Shown in pieces: positions 51,901-61,372 of a stretch of DNA of 64,000 nucleotides (position 1 is its first letter; each line of letters opens with the position of its first letter). The position numbers and the translations under genes are program-made. The stretch is from Selaginella moellendorffii (Eukaryota; Streptophyta; Lycopodiopsida; Selaginellales; Selaginellaceae): assembly GCF_000143415.4 (NCBI RefSeq), contig NW_003314269.1, forward strand, positions 1,353,863-1,417,862, given 5' to 3'. The notes beneath the pieces are model-generated. The model was given only the letters and a program-made list of their open reading frames with translations, was not told the origin of the DNA and searched no databases.

Positions 51901-52370
51901 CACCCTGCCCCCATCTTTTGTGTTTGTGCTGCCCAGCTCTCAGAAATGTTGATTGCACACTTGAATGATCTATACAGAAATGAGTGATTCCAATTTAGGT
52001 TTTGCAAGCCTAGATACTAAAATCTCATCAATTGAATTTCTTTTGTCTTTCAAACTTTTTTGTGGCTAGATCCAGACATTCATAAGCACAATTCCAGCCA
52101 AAGTGTCTTGTAGCATTGTAGGAGGTAATTGATTTTATAATGTTTAATCTATTGGGATTTTGTAGCTATATAGATGGCTTCTGGGATCTGATAGTTTTCT
52201 ACATGTTTATAATTACTTCCTCAAACACAACAATTTCTATTTTGATACTATTCCAACTTAATTTTTAAAAAACTATGAAGTGTTTGCTGGGCAATTGTTA
52301 ATTTATACATTAATGTGAAATAGATTTAGTAAGGGTTAGGGCATTAAAGGCAATTTGCAAAGGGCAAGCT
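48961..52370. other. AT-rich intergenic region
   Basis: Long poly-A/poly-T-rich stretches with no convincing coding frame. GAGGGGCTGCCCCCTC, a near-perfect 16-bp palindrome, occurs at 50952-50969 and again at 51027-51042, on either side of a GTTACCACCTCCCTACAAGG stretch; this may be part of a small repeat. Short frames at 50753, 51303 and 51816 show no domain. Confidence 0.5.
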
Positions 52371-54074
52371 ATGGCGCGAACAGAGCAGGAGCGCTGTGGA
52401 TGCGTCACAGGTTTGTGGTCTCTCTTTCGACCGAAAAAGGCGCACAAGGGCGACAACAAGGTCCAAGCTCAGGCAGTCTCGGGAGAAGCCATGGACGCGG
52501 CCGCCTTGAAGTTGAAGGAACTCAGGCGCGAGGTGAAAATCGTCTTAGAAGCGATACGACAGGAGCAAGGGCACAAGGAGCCGATCAAGCCGATAAGGCT
52601 GGAACAAGAGGAGGACAAGCACCAGGACGAAGAGGAGAATCAAGAGAAGAAAGCCAAGCAGTTGAAGGAGGAGGATCCGATGAAGCCGACGAAGCCGATC
52701 AAGCTGGAACAAGAGGAGAACAACAAGGAGAATCAAGAGAAGAAACTGAAGAAGGAGGAGCAAGAAAAGAAAGCCGAGCAGGTGAACGAGGAGGAGAAAG
52801 AAGCCGATCAGATGAAGCCGATGAAGCTGGAACAAGAGGAGGAAAACGAAGCCGAGAAGCAGCTGAAGGAGGAGGAGCAAGAGAAGAAAGCTGAGCAGCT
52901 GAACGAGGAGGAGCAAGAGAAGCCGAACGAGGAGGAGAAAGAAGCCGATCAGACGAAGGAACTCAGGCGCGAGGTGAAACAGGAGCAAGGTCACAAGGAG
53001 CAGTCGCAGCTGGAACGAGAGGAGAAGAATCAGCCGAATCAGCCGATCAAGCCAATCAAGCCGATGAAGCAAGAGCTGGAACAGGAGGAGCAGCAGCGGA
53101 TGAAGCCGATGCAGCAGCAGTTGGAACAAGAGGAGGAGCAGACGATCAAGCCGATCAAGCAGCCGCTGGAACGAGAAGAGGATCAGATGAAGCAGCAGAA
53201 GAATGACAAGCCCAAGCAGGAGGAACAGCGACCCAAGCCAATTCGACTGCCAGCCGGAGGTCGTCGTCCAGGTATGGTTCCTTTTGCTTCTCGCATTCTT
53301 CTTCTACTGTGACTCACGATGGACTTCTGGATTTGCAGGTTCCAGGCCAAAGATGGTTCGCTTCTCTTCCTCAGCGGAGGACATTCTTCCCGACGGCACC
53401 CGACGGCGGAGTGAAACCCATCTTAGCGATGGCCGAGGGGGATATGTTGAGTTCGCATATCTCGAAGCTTTCCACAAGGCAAACCGGTGGCTAAACCAGA
53501 GGGGGAAAACCGAGAAGAAGATCCGCAGCTTGGAAGAGGAAAAGTACGAGGAAACGGAAGAGGAAGACGAGGAAAAGTCTTGGAGTGTTAGCGCGCTCCG
53601 GATTCTGATCAGACTCACCGAGCAGCTTTACGAGGAGCTCAACGGCAAATCCAGCGACCGAGAGAGGATCAAGCGAGCGCGGAAGATGATGAGGCTCCAG
53701 AAAATGCTGGATAGGATCCCGAGTGAGAGGAAACCCTGGAAGAAGCTTCAGTCCGGCGAGGTGGTCTTCGTGAAGGTGGCAAAAGAACTATATGATCGTG
53801 CGGGGAGAGATTTTGTTGCCGAATTCAAGAGGAGACAGGTAAGTTTGATATATCTTCCAGATTCCAGATGGCCGTTTGCTAATAACTTCCGTGTTTGTTG
53901 TAGAGAGCTGGAGTGAACGATGAGTGTTTGTTTTGTCGGAACCATGATGGCGAGAAGATGATCGGCCAGGATGCAGTCTCACCGAGGGATCAAGACGACA
54001 TTGCTGCAAGGAAACTCACAAAGCGAGAAGACCGGCGAGGATGCAGCTTGCGAACTCTGATCAAAGCTCTCTAG
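52371..54074 (+). CDS. charged coiled-coil protein with E/K/Q-rich repeats
   Basis: Three exons, 52371-53271, 53339-53838 and 53904-54074 (GT-AG introns of 67 and 65 nt), give 523 residues. After a short Cys-containing start, residues about 45-300 are Glu/Lys/Gln-rich with irregular repeats of KPIKLEQEEE, EKKAEQLNEEE and ELRREVKQEQGHKE, predicted coiled coil or disorder. The C-terminal half is less repetitive and helical (ALRILIRLTEQLYEELNG, ERIKRARKMMRLQKMLD) and ends with a small CxxC-H piece (ECLFCRNHDGEKM). I recognise no family. The phase agreement across both introns supports a real gene. The minus-strand Leu-rich frame here is a shadow. Confidence 0.7.
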
Positions 54075-54089
54075 TCAAGCAGCTGAGGC

Positions 54090-56250
54090 TGGTGTTCAGC
54101 TTACTGCAAAGACTATTAAGGGGGACTACACTCTACAGTGTCTGGAACAAGGAGGTTTCTATTTTATCAGCTTTCCAGTCGACGGAGATGAGACAGGAGC
54201 TACTGCTGCGGTATAATGTTCACAGCTTGAAGGAATAGTAGCAAGGGAAAGACTGCAACGAGATGGTGATAGCGAGAATATGATATAGCTGAAGCTGCTC
54301 GTGACGTTGGGGGTATTCGGATTCACAGAGAAGACAGACTACGTTGGACGTTCTCTGTCATCTGGTAGAGCTATCTAGTTGACGGAGACTTTGAAAACGG
54401 GTCAGGGCTGTCCAGGAATGCTCGTACAGCTGCTCGGGTGAAAGTATCAGGAAAGAACTCTGTGTCAGATTGCTGCAAGGGACTCAAGAAGGATGATGAT
54501 GGCAAGGAGATTAACTGAAAAACGGCTGCTGTTTGCCTGCGTTTAGTCTGGTATCTGCTGGAGCGAACTCTAAGACGACTAGGCCCTGGGTTTACCTGAA
54601 AAGAGAACACGAACAAACTGTTCTAAGCACGTCGAAGAAACGAGAAATGAAGTTACGAGCTCGAGAAGTTGGCTGCAAGGATTGGTCAACTCGAGGCCAG
54701 TGCTCGGACTCTAGCATCGGAGAAGCCAACTCTCGAGAGTCAAATCCGGAAGTTGGAGCTGCGAGCCAAATCTCCAAGAAAGTTGAGCAGCACAGGAGCA
54801 GGCCACTAAAGCTAGAGACTAGCTAAGTCAAGAGAAGATCAACCTTCTCGAGGACTCGACTCCAAAGTTTCGTAGCTGTCCGAGATGCAAAAGTGGCGGG
54901 TGACGACCGTGTCTCGGGGCTCCAGGCGGAGAAGTCCATCACACTTTGGCGAACTTCGGCGTCTAAACATGCCAGAGACCAGCCTCCACACAATGGATCA
55001 AGTTGGGCCACACTCTACAGTGTCTGGAGCAAGGAGGGATCTATCTTATCGGCTTTCCAGTGGACGGAGATGATTCAGGAGCGCCTGCTGCGGTAAGGCT
55101 GTCCATGATAGTAGCGAGGAACAACAGAAACCAGTGTCAGATGGCTGCAAGATGGCAAGAAGACGATATAGCTGAAGCTGCTCGTGACCGGGGTTTCGGA
55201 TGGCTGCGGAGACTATAAGACAGACTACGCTAGACGTTCTCTGTCATCTGGTGGAATGAGGGAAGTGTTTGGACAGGAGTTCCCAGGGGATAATGGCTGA
55301 CGGAGTCGAATCCGCTGCACGAGGTAGAACTCGGCGAGGAGCACGTCGAGAAGAGGCGAGCCTGGAGAAGCAAGTAACTGGCAGCTGATGGAGAGGACCA
55401 CGGGGCTTGAGACGCTCGAGGAGAGAGAGACGTGCCGGATGCAAAGCAAAACTTTGGGGAGACTGAACGAGGAGCTCTGAAGGATGAAGAAGACAAGCCG
55501 AGGAGAACCGATAAGAGAGCACATGGAGCGCCGAGCTCCAGAGGTTTGACGGATCAGATGGACGCTACATGCGACAAGAAGGAGCATAGGAAGGTGTGTT
55601 TTTGCGTGCTTCCGCTCGAGCTTCTCAGCACGATCAAGGCCTGAAGTGGCGGAAGCATTCCCTAACTGTCAGAGGTTCTAAGCACGTCGAAGAAACGAGA
55701 ACGGAAGTTCGAGAAGTCTCGAGAGTCAAATCCAGAACAGAGGTGCAAGCCAAGTATATTGAAATCTCTGACAGCTCGAGCAGCACAGGGAAGCAGTAGC
55801 AAGCCTCCAAAGCGCGAGAGACCATTCTCCACACTCTTCTAAGTCAAGAGAAGATCAACCTCTTCGAGGAGATTTTCGGAGCTGTCCGAGACGGTGGCCG
55901 AGATGAAGCAGCTGAAGCTGTTGAAAGTGGCGGTGGACGACCGTGTCTCGGAGCAGTCGGCCAGCCGGGCTCTGGAAGTGGAGCAGAGTCCATCAAACGT
56001 CGGCGTGAGAACAGCGAGATGAACGAGAAGATGAGATGCCGAGACGGATCAAGACAAATCTCTCTAGTTGACGGAAACGGGAGGAGAGCTTCAATGCTGT
56101 CCAGGATCGCTCTTACAGGTGCTTGGATGATAGAAGATGATGATGGCAAGATGATCTCGAACTCGAAGAAGCTGCTTGTGGCGGTGGAGCCAGAGGTTCG
56201 GATTCACAAAGACAGGAGGCCGTCTCTTCGAGACTAAATAAATAAAACAT
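54090..56250. repeat. decayed tandem copies of exon-like units downstream of the coiled-coil gene
   Basis: Several blocks repeat with divergence. ACACTCTACAGTGTCTGGAR...GTCGACGGAGATGA occurs at about 54127-54200 and 55012-55080. TCTAAGCACGTCGAAGAAAC occurs at 54623 and 55677. GTCAAGAGAAGATCAACCT occurs at 54828 and 55844. In one frame the first block encodes a short conserved piece (LQCLEQGG, FPVDGD). Frames are short and interrupted, so these look like remnants of a locally amplified gene. The segment AGATGATGGCAAG also recurs. No intact gene is supported. Confidence 0.6.
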
Positions 56251-57260
56251 CTCAGAGACTACGCTAAGGAGCTGCTTATTCTGGTCAATTTGTGAGTATA
56301 ACATTGAGAGATTATGTTTCTTTTCTATTTGGAAAATAGTCTGACTGCCAACTTGGTCCAGATCATAGGAGGCTGCCAGAAGAATATGTAAATGAGGGTG
56401 GAACAGGACTTGAAGCAGCGAAGCGTCAGAGATCATAAGAATCGAGCAAGTTGGAATGGAAAAGTGTAAGATGGTTTTAAAACTTGGAGACAAAGGGAGC
56501 AGGCTGAAACAGCTAAGATCAAGCAGCAAAGATTGAGCAGCTTAAAGACGAAAAATTTCTTAAACCAAGCAGGGGCAGCAGCTTGAAAAATCGAAGTTTT
56601 AAGTTCGCCCAGCAGCAGCTTCAAAAAGCAAAGAGGAAGCAAGAGCAGCAGAATAGTTCAGACTCGTGATAGCTTTTTTTCATATCCATTTTCTTTGATT
56701 TAGCTGTAAAAACGATGATTTAACGTTCAAATTTATAATGTTTCAATCTCCGAAAGGTCCGAGATCCGACTTTGATCCTAGCTAAAAGAACAAAACCTGC
56801 ATTAAGTTGCAGTTTTTCTACTTTCAAAGACACAGTGTATGTAGTCTCTTGCGGGGCTTCTTCCGTATTCTCCAACAGAAGAAGATCCATCAATGTGTCC
56901 TCGTTGTAGCTACAGGAGTTCTTAGTGTGTGTATAGTTGCATAATGGATCCGAGCACGGGAAAGGTTGGCGAAGTAAAGGGATTCTGTAATGATCAACAA
57001 AGGAGGCTGGTCAATCGAAGAACATATGTATAGGATCAGCAATTAAAACTCACAAACATGCAGGAGCAAGCTTGGCAACAAACTGTTAATGTACACACTA
57101 AAAACTTGAGAACTACATACGATGACTTTGGGCAAATCTCCACTGTGAGAAATATAAAACTGCACTTCTTCTAAAGTCACCGTTCTTAAATGGACCGTCG
57201 AAAACTCTCGAGCTCCCTCGAAAGCCTCAGCAATTTGAGCCGCTGTAAAGCCTAGTGGGG
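56251..57260. other. intergenic
   Basis: Moderately AT-rich with a Gln/Lys/Ala-coding remnant near 56400-56660 on the + strand (AAGCAGC...AGCAG runs) that may be the end of the decayed array. No gene is supported. The last 260 bp may be intron and 3' exon of the unrecognised leftward gene described next. Confidence 0.45.
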
Positions 57261-57266
57261 TTCTAC

Positions 57267-57880
57267 CTAGGGTCGCAATCTGTGCTCGCAGAATTTTTTA
57301 ACTTCCGTAAGAGAATGTCTAGTATTAAAAAATAAAACTACAGTGCCCTTTATTCCTTGATTCTTTCCTCTGTGCAGTACATGCTTGCAAGCCTGCCAAA
57401 TCCATGGGCAAGCCTGAGTCGGGGTGCGCTCGTTGCCATCTCTCGCGTAAGCAAGCTTCCATGGGAGTCCAAACACACTGGCATTGATGTAGTAGGCGTC
57501 TAGATGTAACTCACCAAGTCGTCCATCTTGAAGTAGATTCTCTTTACTACGCTGGAAACTGAAATGGCGGCCGTGATCCGTCTTTTCAGCAATGTTCTTT
57601 TGAAGTTCAAAGGTTAAAGAATGAACTAGTAGTCCTGTAGGAATGGCAGCTCACACTAAAAAGAACTGAAACTTCTTGGTTTTTCCAAACACAGGTCATT
57701 TCAGGCGAGGATTCGGCTTGCATGCAGAGCAAGTCGTCTTTCCACGTTCTGCGCAAAGAATGAGGGAAATGGAAGGCAGAAAGGAATGGATCTCCATGAA
57801 TGCCGCGTCTGGAACAAAGCGCCTCGCGAAATCTTCACTGCATGAGACGAGCTTCCTAGCGCGCTTTCCATTTAAATGAG
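57267..57880 (-). CDS. unrecognised possible gene, leftward
   Basis: A minus-strand frame is open from a splice-acceptor-like CCTACAG (57635-57641) to a stop at 57267, about 122 codons. It includes EKTDHGRHFSFQRSKENL, GELHLDAYYINASVFGLPWK and CPWIWQACKHVLHRG. Upstream at 57690-57880 another frame (KLVSCSEDFARRFVPDAAFM, CAERGKTTCSACKPN) could be an earlier exon. Codon use looks protein-like, with Trp, Cys, Tyr and His well distributed, but I recognise no family and cannot fix the start. It may equally be a pseudogene. Confidence 0.3.
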
Positions 57881-57961
57881 GTGAAATTATGTGTTTTAGG
57901 GTTTATGTGGAGAGGTACCGGCAAGATCCATAGCCTGCATTGCCACGAGGTTAGCCATCGA

Positions 57962-59556
57962 TCAATCGGGATAGGGTTTTCTCTTACTTGGATCGGTGAT
58001 GGTGATCATGGCCGTGTCCTGGAAGTAGCAGTTCCACGAATTCCTCCCCATTTTCTGGAAGTAGCTATTGTAGACGAACGAGGCGTGCGAGAAGGCGATC
58101 TGGGGATCGAAGCAGCTCCCATTGCTCTGGATCGGCGAGCAATCGATCCCTCCCTCGGCGCAGGCAAAGGTTATCCCCTTCTCCAGAGCGGCGGCGTCGG
58201 CGCCGGGCTTGGCAATGCACCACTGCCGGACGCTGCTGGCCGAGGATCGATACATCTTCTGGTGGTGGTGGTGGTGCCGCGGGGGATTGATCGATCTCTT
58301 CTTCCTCCCCTTGCTCTTACTGGCGGCGCCGCTGGTACCACTGCCATTGCTGCCACTGTGAAGGACGTCGGAGCTATAGACGGGGCTCCCGTTGGGCTGG
58401 AAGAGGCCGAAGTTCCTCTCGGACTTGGGGCCGGGCTTTTGGTCCTCGTTGAAGAGCGCGAAGATATAGACCTCGGTGGGAGAGCTCGGCCTCACCGGGG
58501 TGGTGCCCGAGGTGGAAGTTACGTGCTTGACGAGGTTCCGGATGTACTCTCGGGCATTCTCCACGCTAGCGCCGGTCTCCGAGTCGTCACCACTGGATGG
58601 CCAGCCGGTCTCGGACACGAGAAGAGGTATGCGGTCGAAGCCCAGTGACTGCATGGCGAAGTGGACGGCGTCGAGCTGGGCGTCAAACATGTTAGCGTAG
58701 CTCAGGCCCGACATGGGATCCAGTTCGCCTTTGGTGGAGCGGAAGAGCACGAAGTCGAGTGAGACCGACTTTGGGCTGGTCGAGTAGGCAAAGAAGGGGT
58801 AGACGTTGATCATGAAGGGATTGCCGGTGTCGTTGAGGAACTGGAGGAGCGGTGGCATGAGGGAGGCTCTGGTGGTGTCCGAGAAGGAGCCGTTTGATGG
58901 AGGGAAGGAGGAGCTGAGGACGGACATGGCGTGGGGCGTGGAGACTTTGATCCGTTTGTGGAGCTTGAGCTTCTCGAGGGCCGAATAGACGTTCTTCATG
59001 GCCGGGAGGAGGTTGGCCTTGAGCGCTCCATCGGTCTGCGAGAAGACTTCGTTGCCGACGGCGATGTGGGTGATGTTGGTGGCGGGATAGAAGCTGGCGA
59101 CGGAGCTTGTGAGCCAGTTGAGAGCCTTGGATTGGTCCGAGGCGAGATCGGAGAGCATGTAGTTTGGAGCGGAGACGACGAGCGAGAAGTCTGTGTTGGA
59201 GAAGGCGCTTAGAACCGATGGCTCCGCATCGAAGAGCTTGACTTTGCGGATATCGGTTGCGGATGTGAGGAGCTGGAGGACTTGGTTTGGCGGGGGGAGG
59301 TTGTCGGCAATCCGGCCATAGTTGACACCGACTTTGGATTCAAACAGGGAGCTCGAGGGAGACTTTTTGTTGCTGCTGGAAGGTCCTTCGTCATGCGTCT
59401 TTTTCCTCGATCGGCATTCGACTTCTCCTGGCAAGTACAAACAATCTCGTAAGTATTCTTTCCTTTCTGGAGTTCTAAAACTTCATCTTTTACAGGTGAG
59501 GCAATACCTGAAGTGGTGAGAAGCAGGACCAGGAAGAACACAAACGAAGCAAGCAT
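57962..59556 (-). CDS. glucan endo-1,3-beta-glucosidase (GH17) with CBM43/X8 domain
   Basis: Two exons, 59556-59508 and 59427-57962 (intron 80 nt, phase 1), give 504 residues. A signal peptide (MLASFVFFLVLLLTTSG) is split by the intron. The GH17 barrel starts at VGVNYGRIADNLP and keeps the acid/base Glu in AVGNEVF and the nucleophile Glu in VSETGWPSSGD, plus FALFNEDQKPGP near its end. A Ser/Gly/His-rich linker leads to a CBM43 (X8) module: WCIAKPGAD, ACAEGGIDC, CFDP and SFVYNSYFQ with its Cys pattern. Such enzymes act on callose in the wall or at plasmodesmata. No GPI-anchor signal is evident at the C-terminus, so it is likely secreted and soluble or wall-bound. Confidence 0.93.
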
Positions 59557-60262
59557 TGTTGCTGGCCTTCCTGTGCATGGAGCGTAGGAGAGAAGAGGTG
59601 CGTGTTTGCGATTTTATACCAGGAGCTCGCCATTAAATCCCGCAGGAGAGGTGCTCGGAGTGAGAGCTCCAACGAGCAGCTCGTATGCTTGCGAGTTTTT
59701 AAGAGCGCTTGTGGAAAAAGCGGGTGCTTGCGAAGGCTTTTTGCGAGATTGCGATGCCAAGATTGATGCCATCGTCGAGCAGGGTGGAGTGAGCAACAAA
59801 AGCGTTGCAATCTGGCCGGCCAGGCATTGATCGACCGAGCAGCCACGCTTTTTGGTCTTCCGGAAGTCGGCCTTAATGACTCTGGTGAAACCTCGTGGGA
59901 AAGGAATAACGTGAGACGAGCTTTCTTGTCAAATAAGAACGTATTACGTAACTTCCTCTTGTAGGAACTGTGTCAACGAGAATTCTCCTCCATATTTGCA
60001 TAGATGGAGATTGTCACTCTGTTTTTACATCTTGTGGTTCTAATCTCAGGTGAGCGAGCAATTATGTGGCGAATTCGGTGTTCGTGAATCTACTTCCGAG
60101 CTCAGTGTTTGACTCAAATTTCTATATAAGTTTCTGTCATCATCTTTGTAGAATATCAGATAAAAATCATAAGCTCTCAAGTTCTGTGCAAAACTACTTA
60201 TGTTCAATTTATCTTTGTTTATAAGTTGCCAAAGATAGAAATTCATTTTTTAACTAATTCTG
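59557..60262. other. intergenic upstream of the glucanase
   Basis: This stretch should contain the glucanase promoter. Frames on both strands near 59490-59846 have no domain and I treat them as chance. Nothing else is recognised. Confidence 0.5.
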
Positions 60263-60832
60263 GTGGTGGAGATTGGTACCAGTAGATTGGTGGCGATGGT
60301 GGAGGTGGGGATTTCACATGGTGGTGATGGGGTGGTGGCGGCGGTGGTGGTGGGCATTTGTATTCATATGCTGGTGGTGGTGGAGACTCGTATTTATACA
60401 GTGGCAATGGAGGTGAATACAGTGAGATTTGTACTCGTATGGAGCTGGCGGTGGTGGAGATTTCTCACATTTTGGTGGTGGTGGTGGTGGTGGTGGAGAC
60501 TTGTACTGGTAAGGAGGTGGTGGTGGAGATTTGTGATGGTGAGGAGGTGGTGGCAATTCAACCGGTGGAGGTGGTGATTCAACCGGTGGTGTTGGCAATT
60601 CCATCGGTGGTGGTGGGGATTTGTAGCAGTAAGGAGGTGCATTAGGAGGGCACAAACGATTTGGAAACCACCAGGGCCTTCTCAGCGATGGCCTCCAACA
60701 GAAGAAATCGATTGTGCTCTTGGAAATTCCAAAGCCAAAGTTCTTGGCGTCTCCAAAACTCCCTGCATTTCGATCCAAAACCTCCTGAGATCCATCACAT
60801 GTGACAGTATAAACCAGGAGGAGCAAAAGCAT
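60263..60832 (-). CDS. extensin-like hydroxyproline-rich protein, probably frameshifted
   Basis: The frame begins at ATG 60832 with a short hydrophobic signal-like start (MLLLLLVYTVTC). It then has a non-repetitive part containing PSLRRPWWFPNRLCPPNAPPY and a run of YKSPPPP, ESPPPP and KSPPPPPP repeats typical of wall extensins, whose prolines are hydroxylated and glycosylated. Near 60425 the reading switches to His/Cys-rich residues. The other frame there continues as PPPP/YEYK repeats to about 60262, so a one- or two-base indel is likely. It could be a pseudogene or a sequencing error in a repeat. Confidence 0.65.
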
Positions 60833-61196
60833 GTCTTGGAACCCACTGCTTTCAAAATAGTCATGCTTTAGAAATTGATGGCTGCTATGTAAAATCTTGT
60901 TTTTGATTTTATTATATTGATTTTCACATTATCCTTCACAATCTATTACTACTAAGACATGGAGATTAACACACATTATTGTGGCATCAAAATTTTCTTG
61001 TAAATAAGACAACCTATACAAAGTAATCACATGGCTTAGCTTTTTTAGGTAGGGCTGGCCTAATTTATAGATAATATGTACAGGGAATCTACTCAATAAA
61101 ATTGCTAAATTCCTAGATGAGCAACACACAATGGATAAAATATTACATTTTATATTAAAATTTAAGCACATTTGAAATTAATTTATTGTTAAGGGG
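60833..61196. other. intergenic
   Basis: AT-rich sequence between the extensin-like gene and the right-hand Gypsy element. Nothing is recognised beyond the likely promoter of the extensin-like gene. Confidence 0.5.
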
Positions 61197-61372
61197 TGTG
61201 AGTGCTTGGAATATGTAAAGGGAATACAAAAAATGTGCATATCAATTAGCCCAAAAACTTTAGCTTATATACAGGAATGAGTGGTCCGGATTGAAACCAA
61301 TCCAACGGCTACCAAAATCCCACTACACTAATATTAATATACAGCATCATAACTATACACTTGGCCCTCACA
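61197..61372 (-). repeat. 3' LTR of the decayed Gypsy element
   Basis: The end motifs and the TTGGCCCTCACA terminus match the young LTRs at 40926 and 45762, with roughly a tenth or more of positions changed by eye. This contrasts with the identical pair of the young element. Confidence 0.88.

Noticed and set aside
52545-53129. Leu-rich minus-strand frame resembling a membrane protein
   Set aside because: It is the complement of GAG/AAG-rich coiled-coil codons (CTC/CTT = Leu).
57881-58648. Plus-strand 255-codon frame opposite the glucanase
   Set aside because: The minus strand shows the complete GH17 and CBM43 motifs; this is a GC-rich shadow.
60263-60645. Val/Trp/Gly-rich plus-strand frames near the extensin-like gene
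   Set aside because: They are the complement of CCA/CCT proline repeats.
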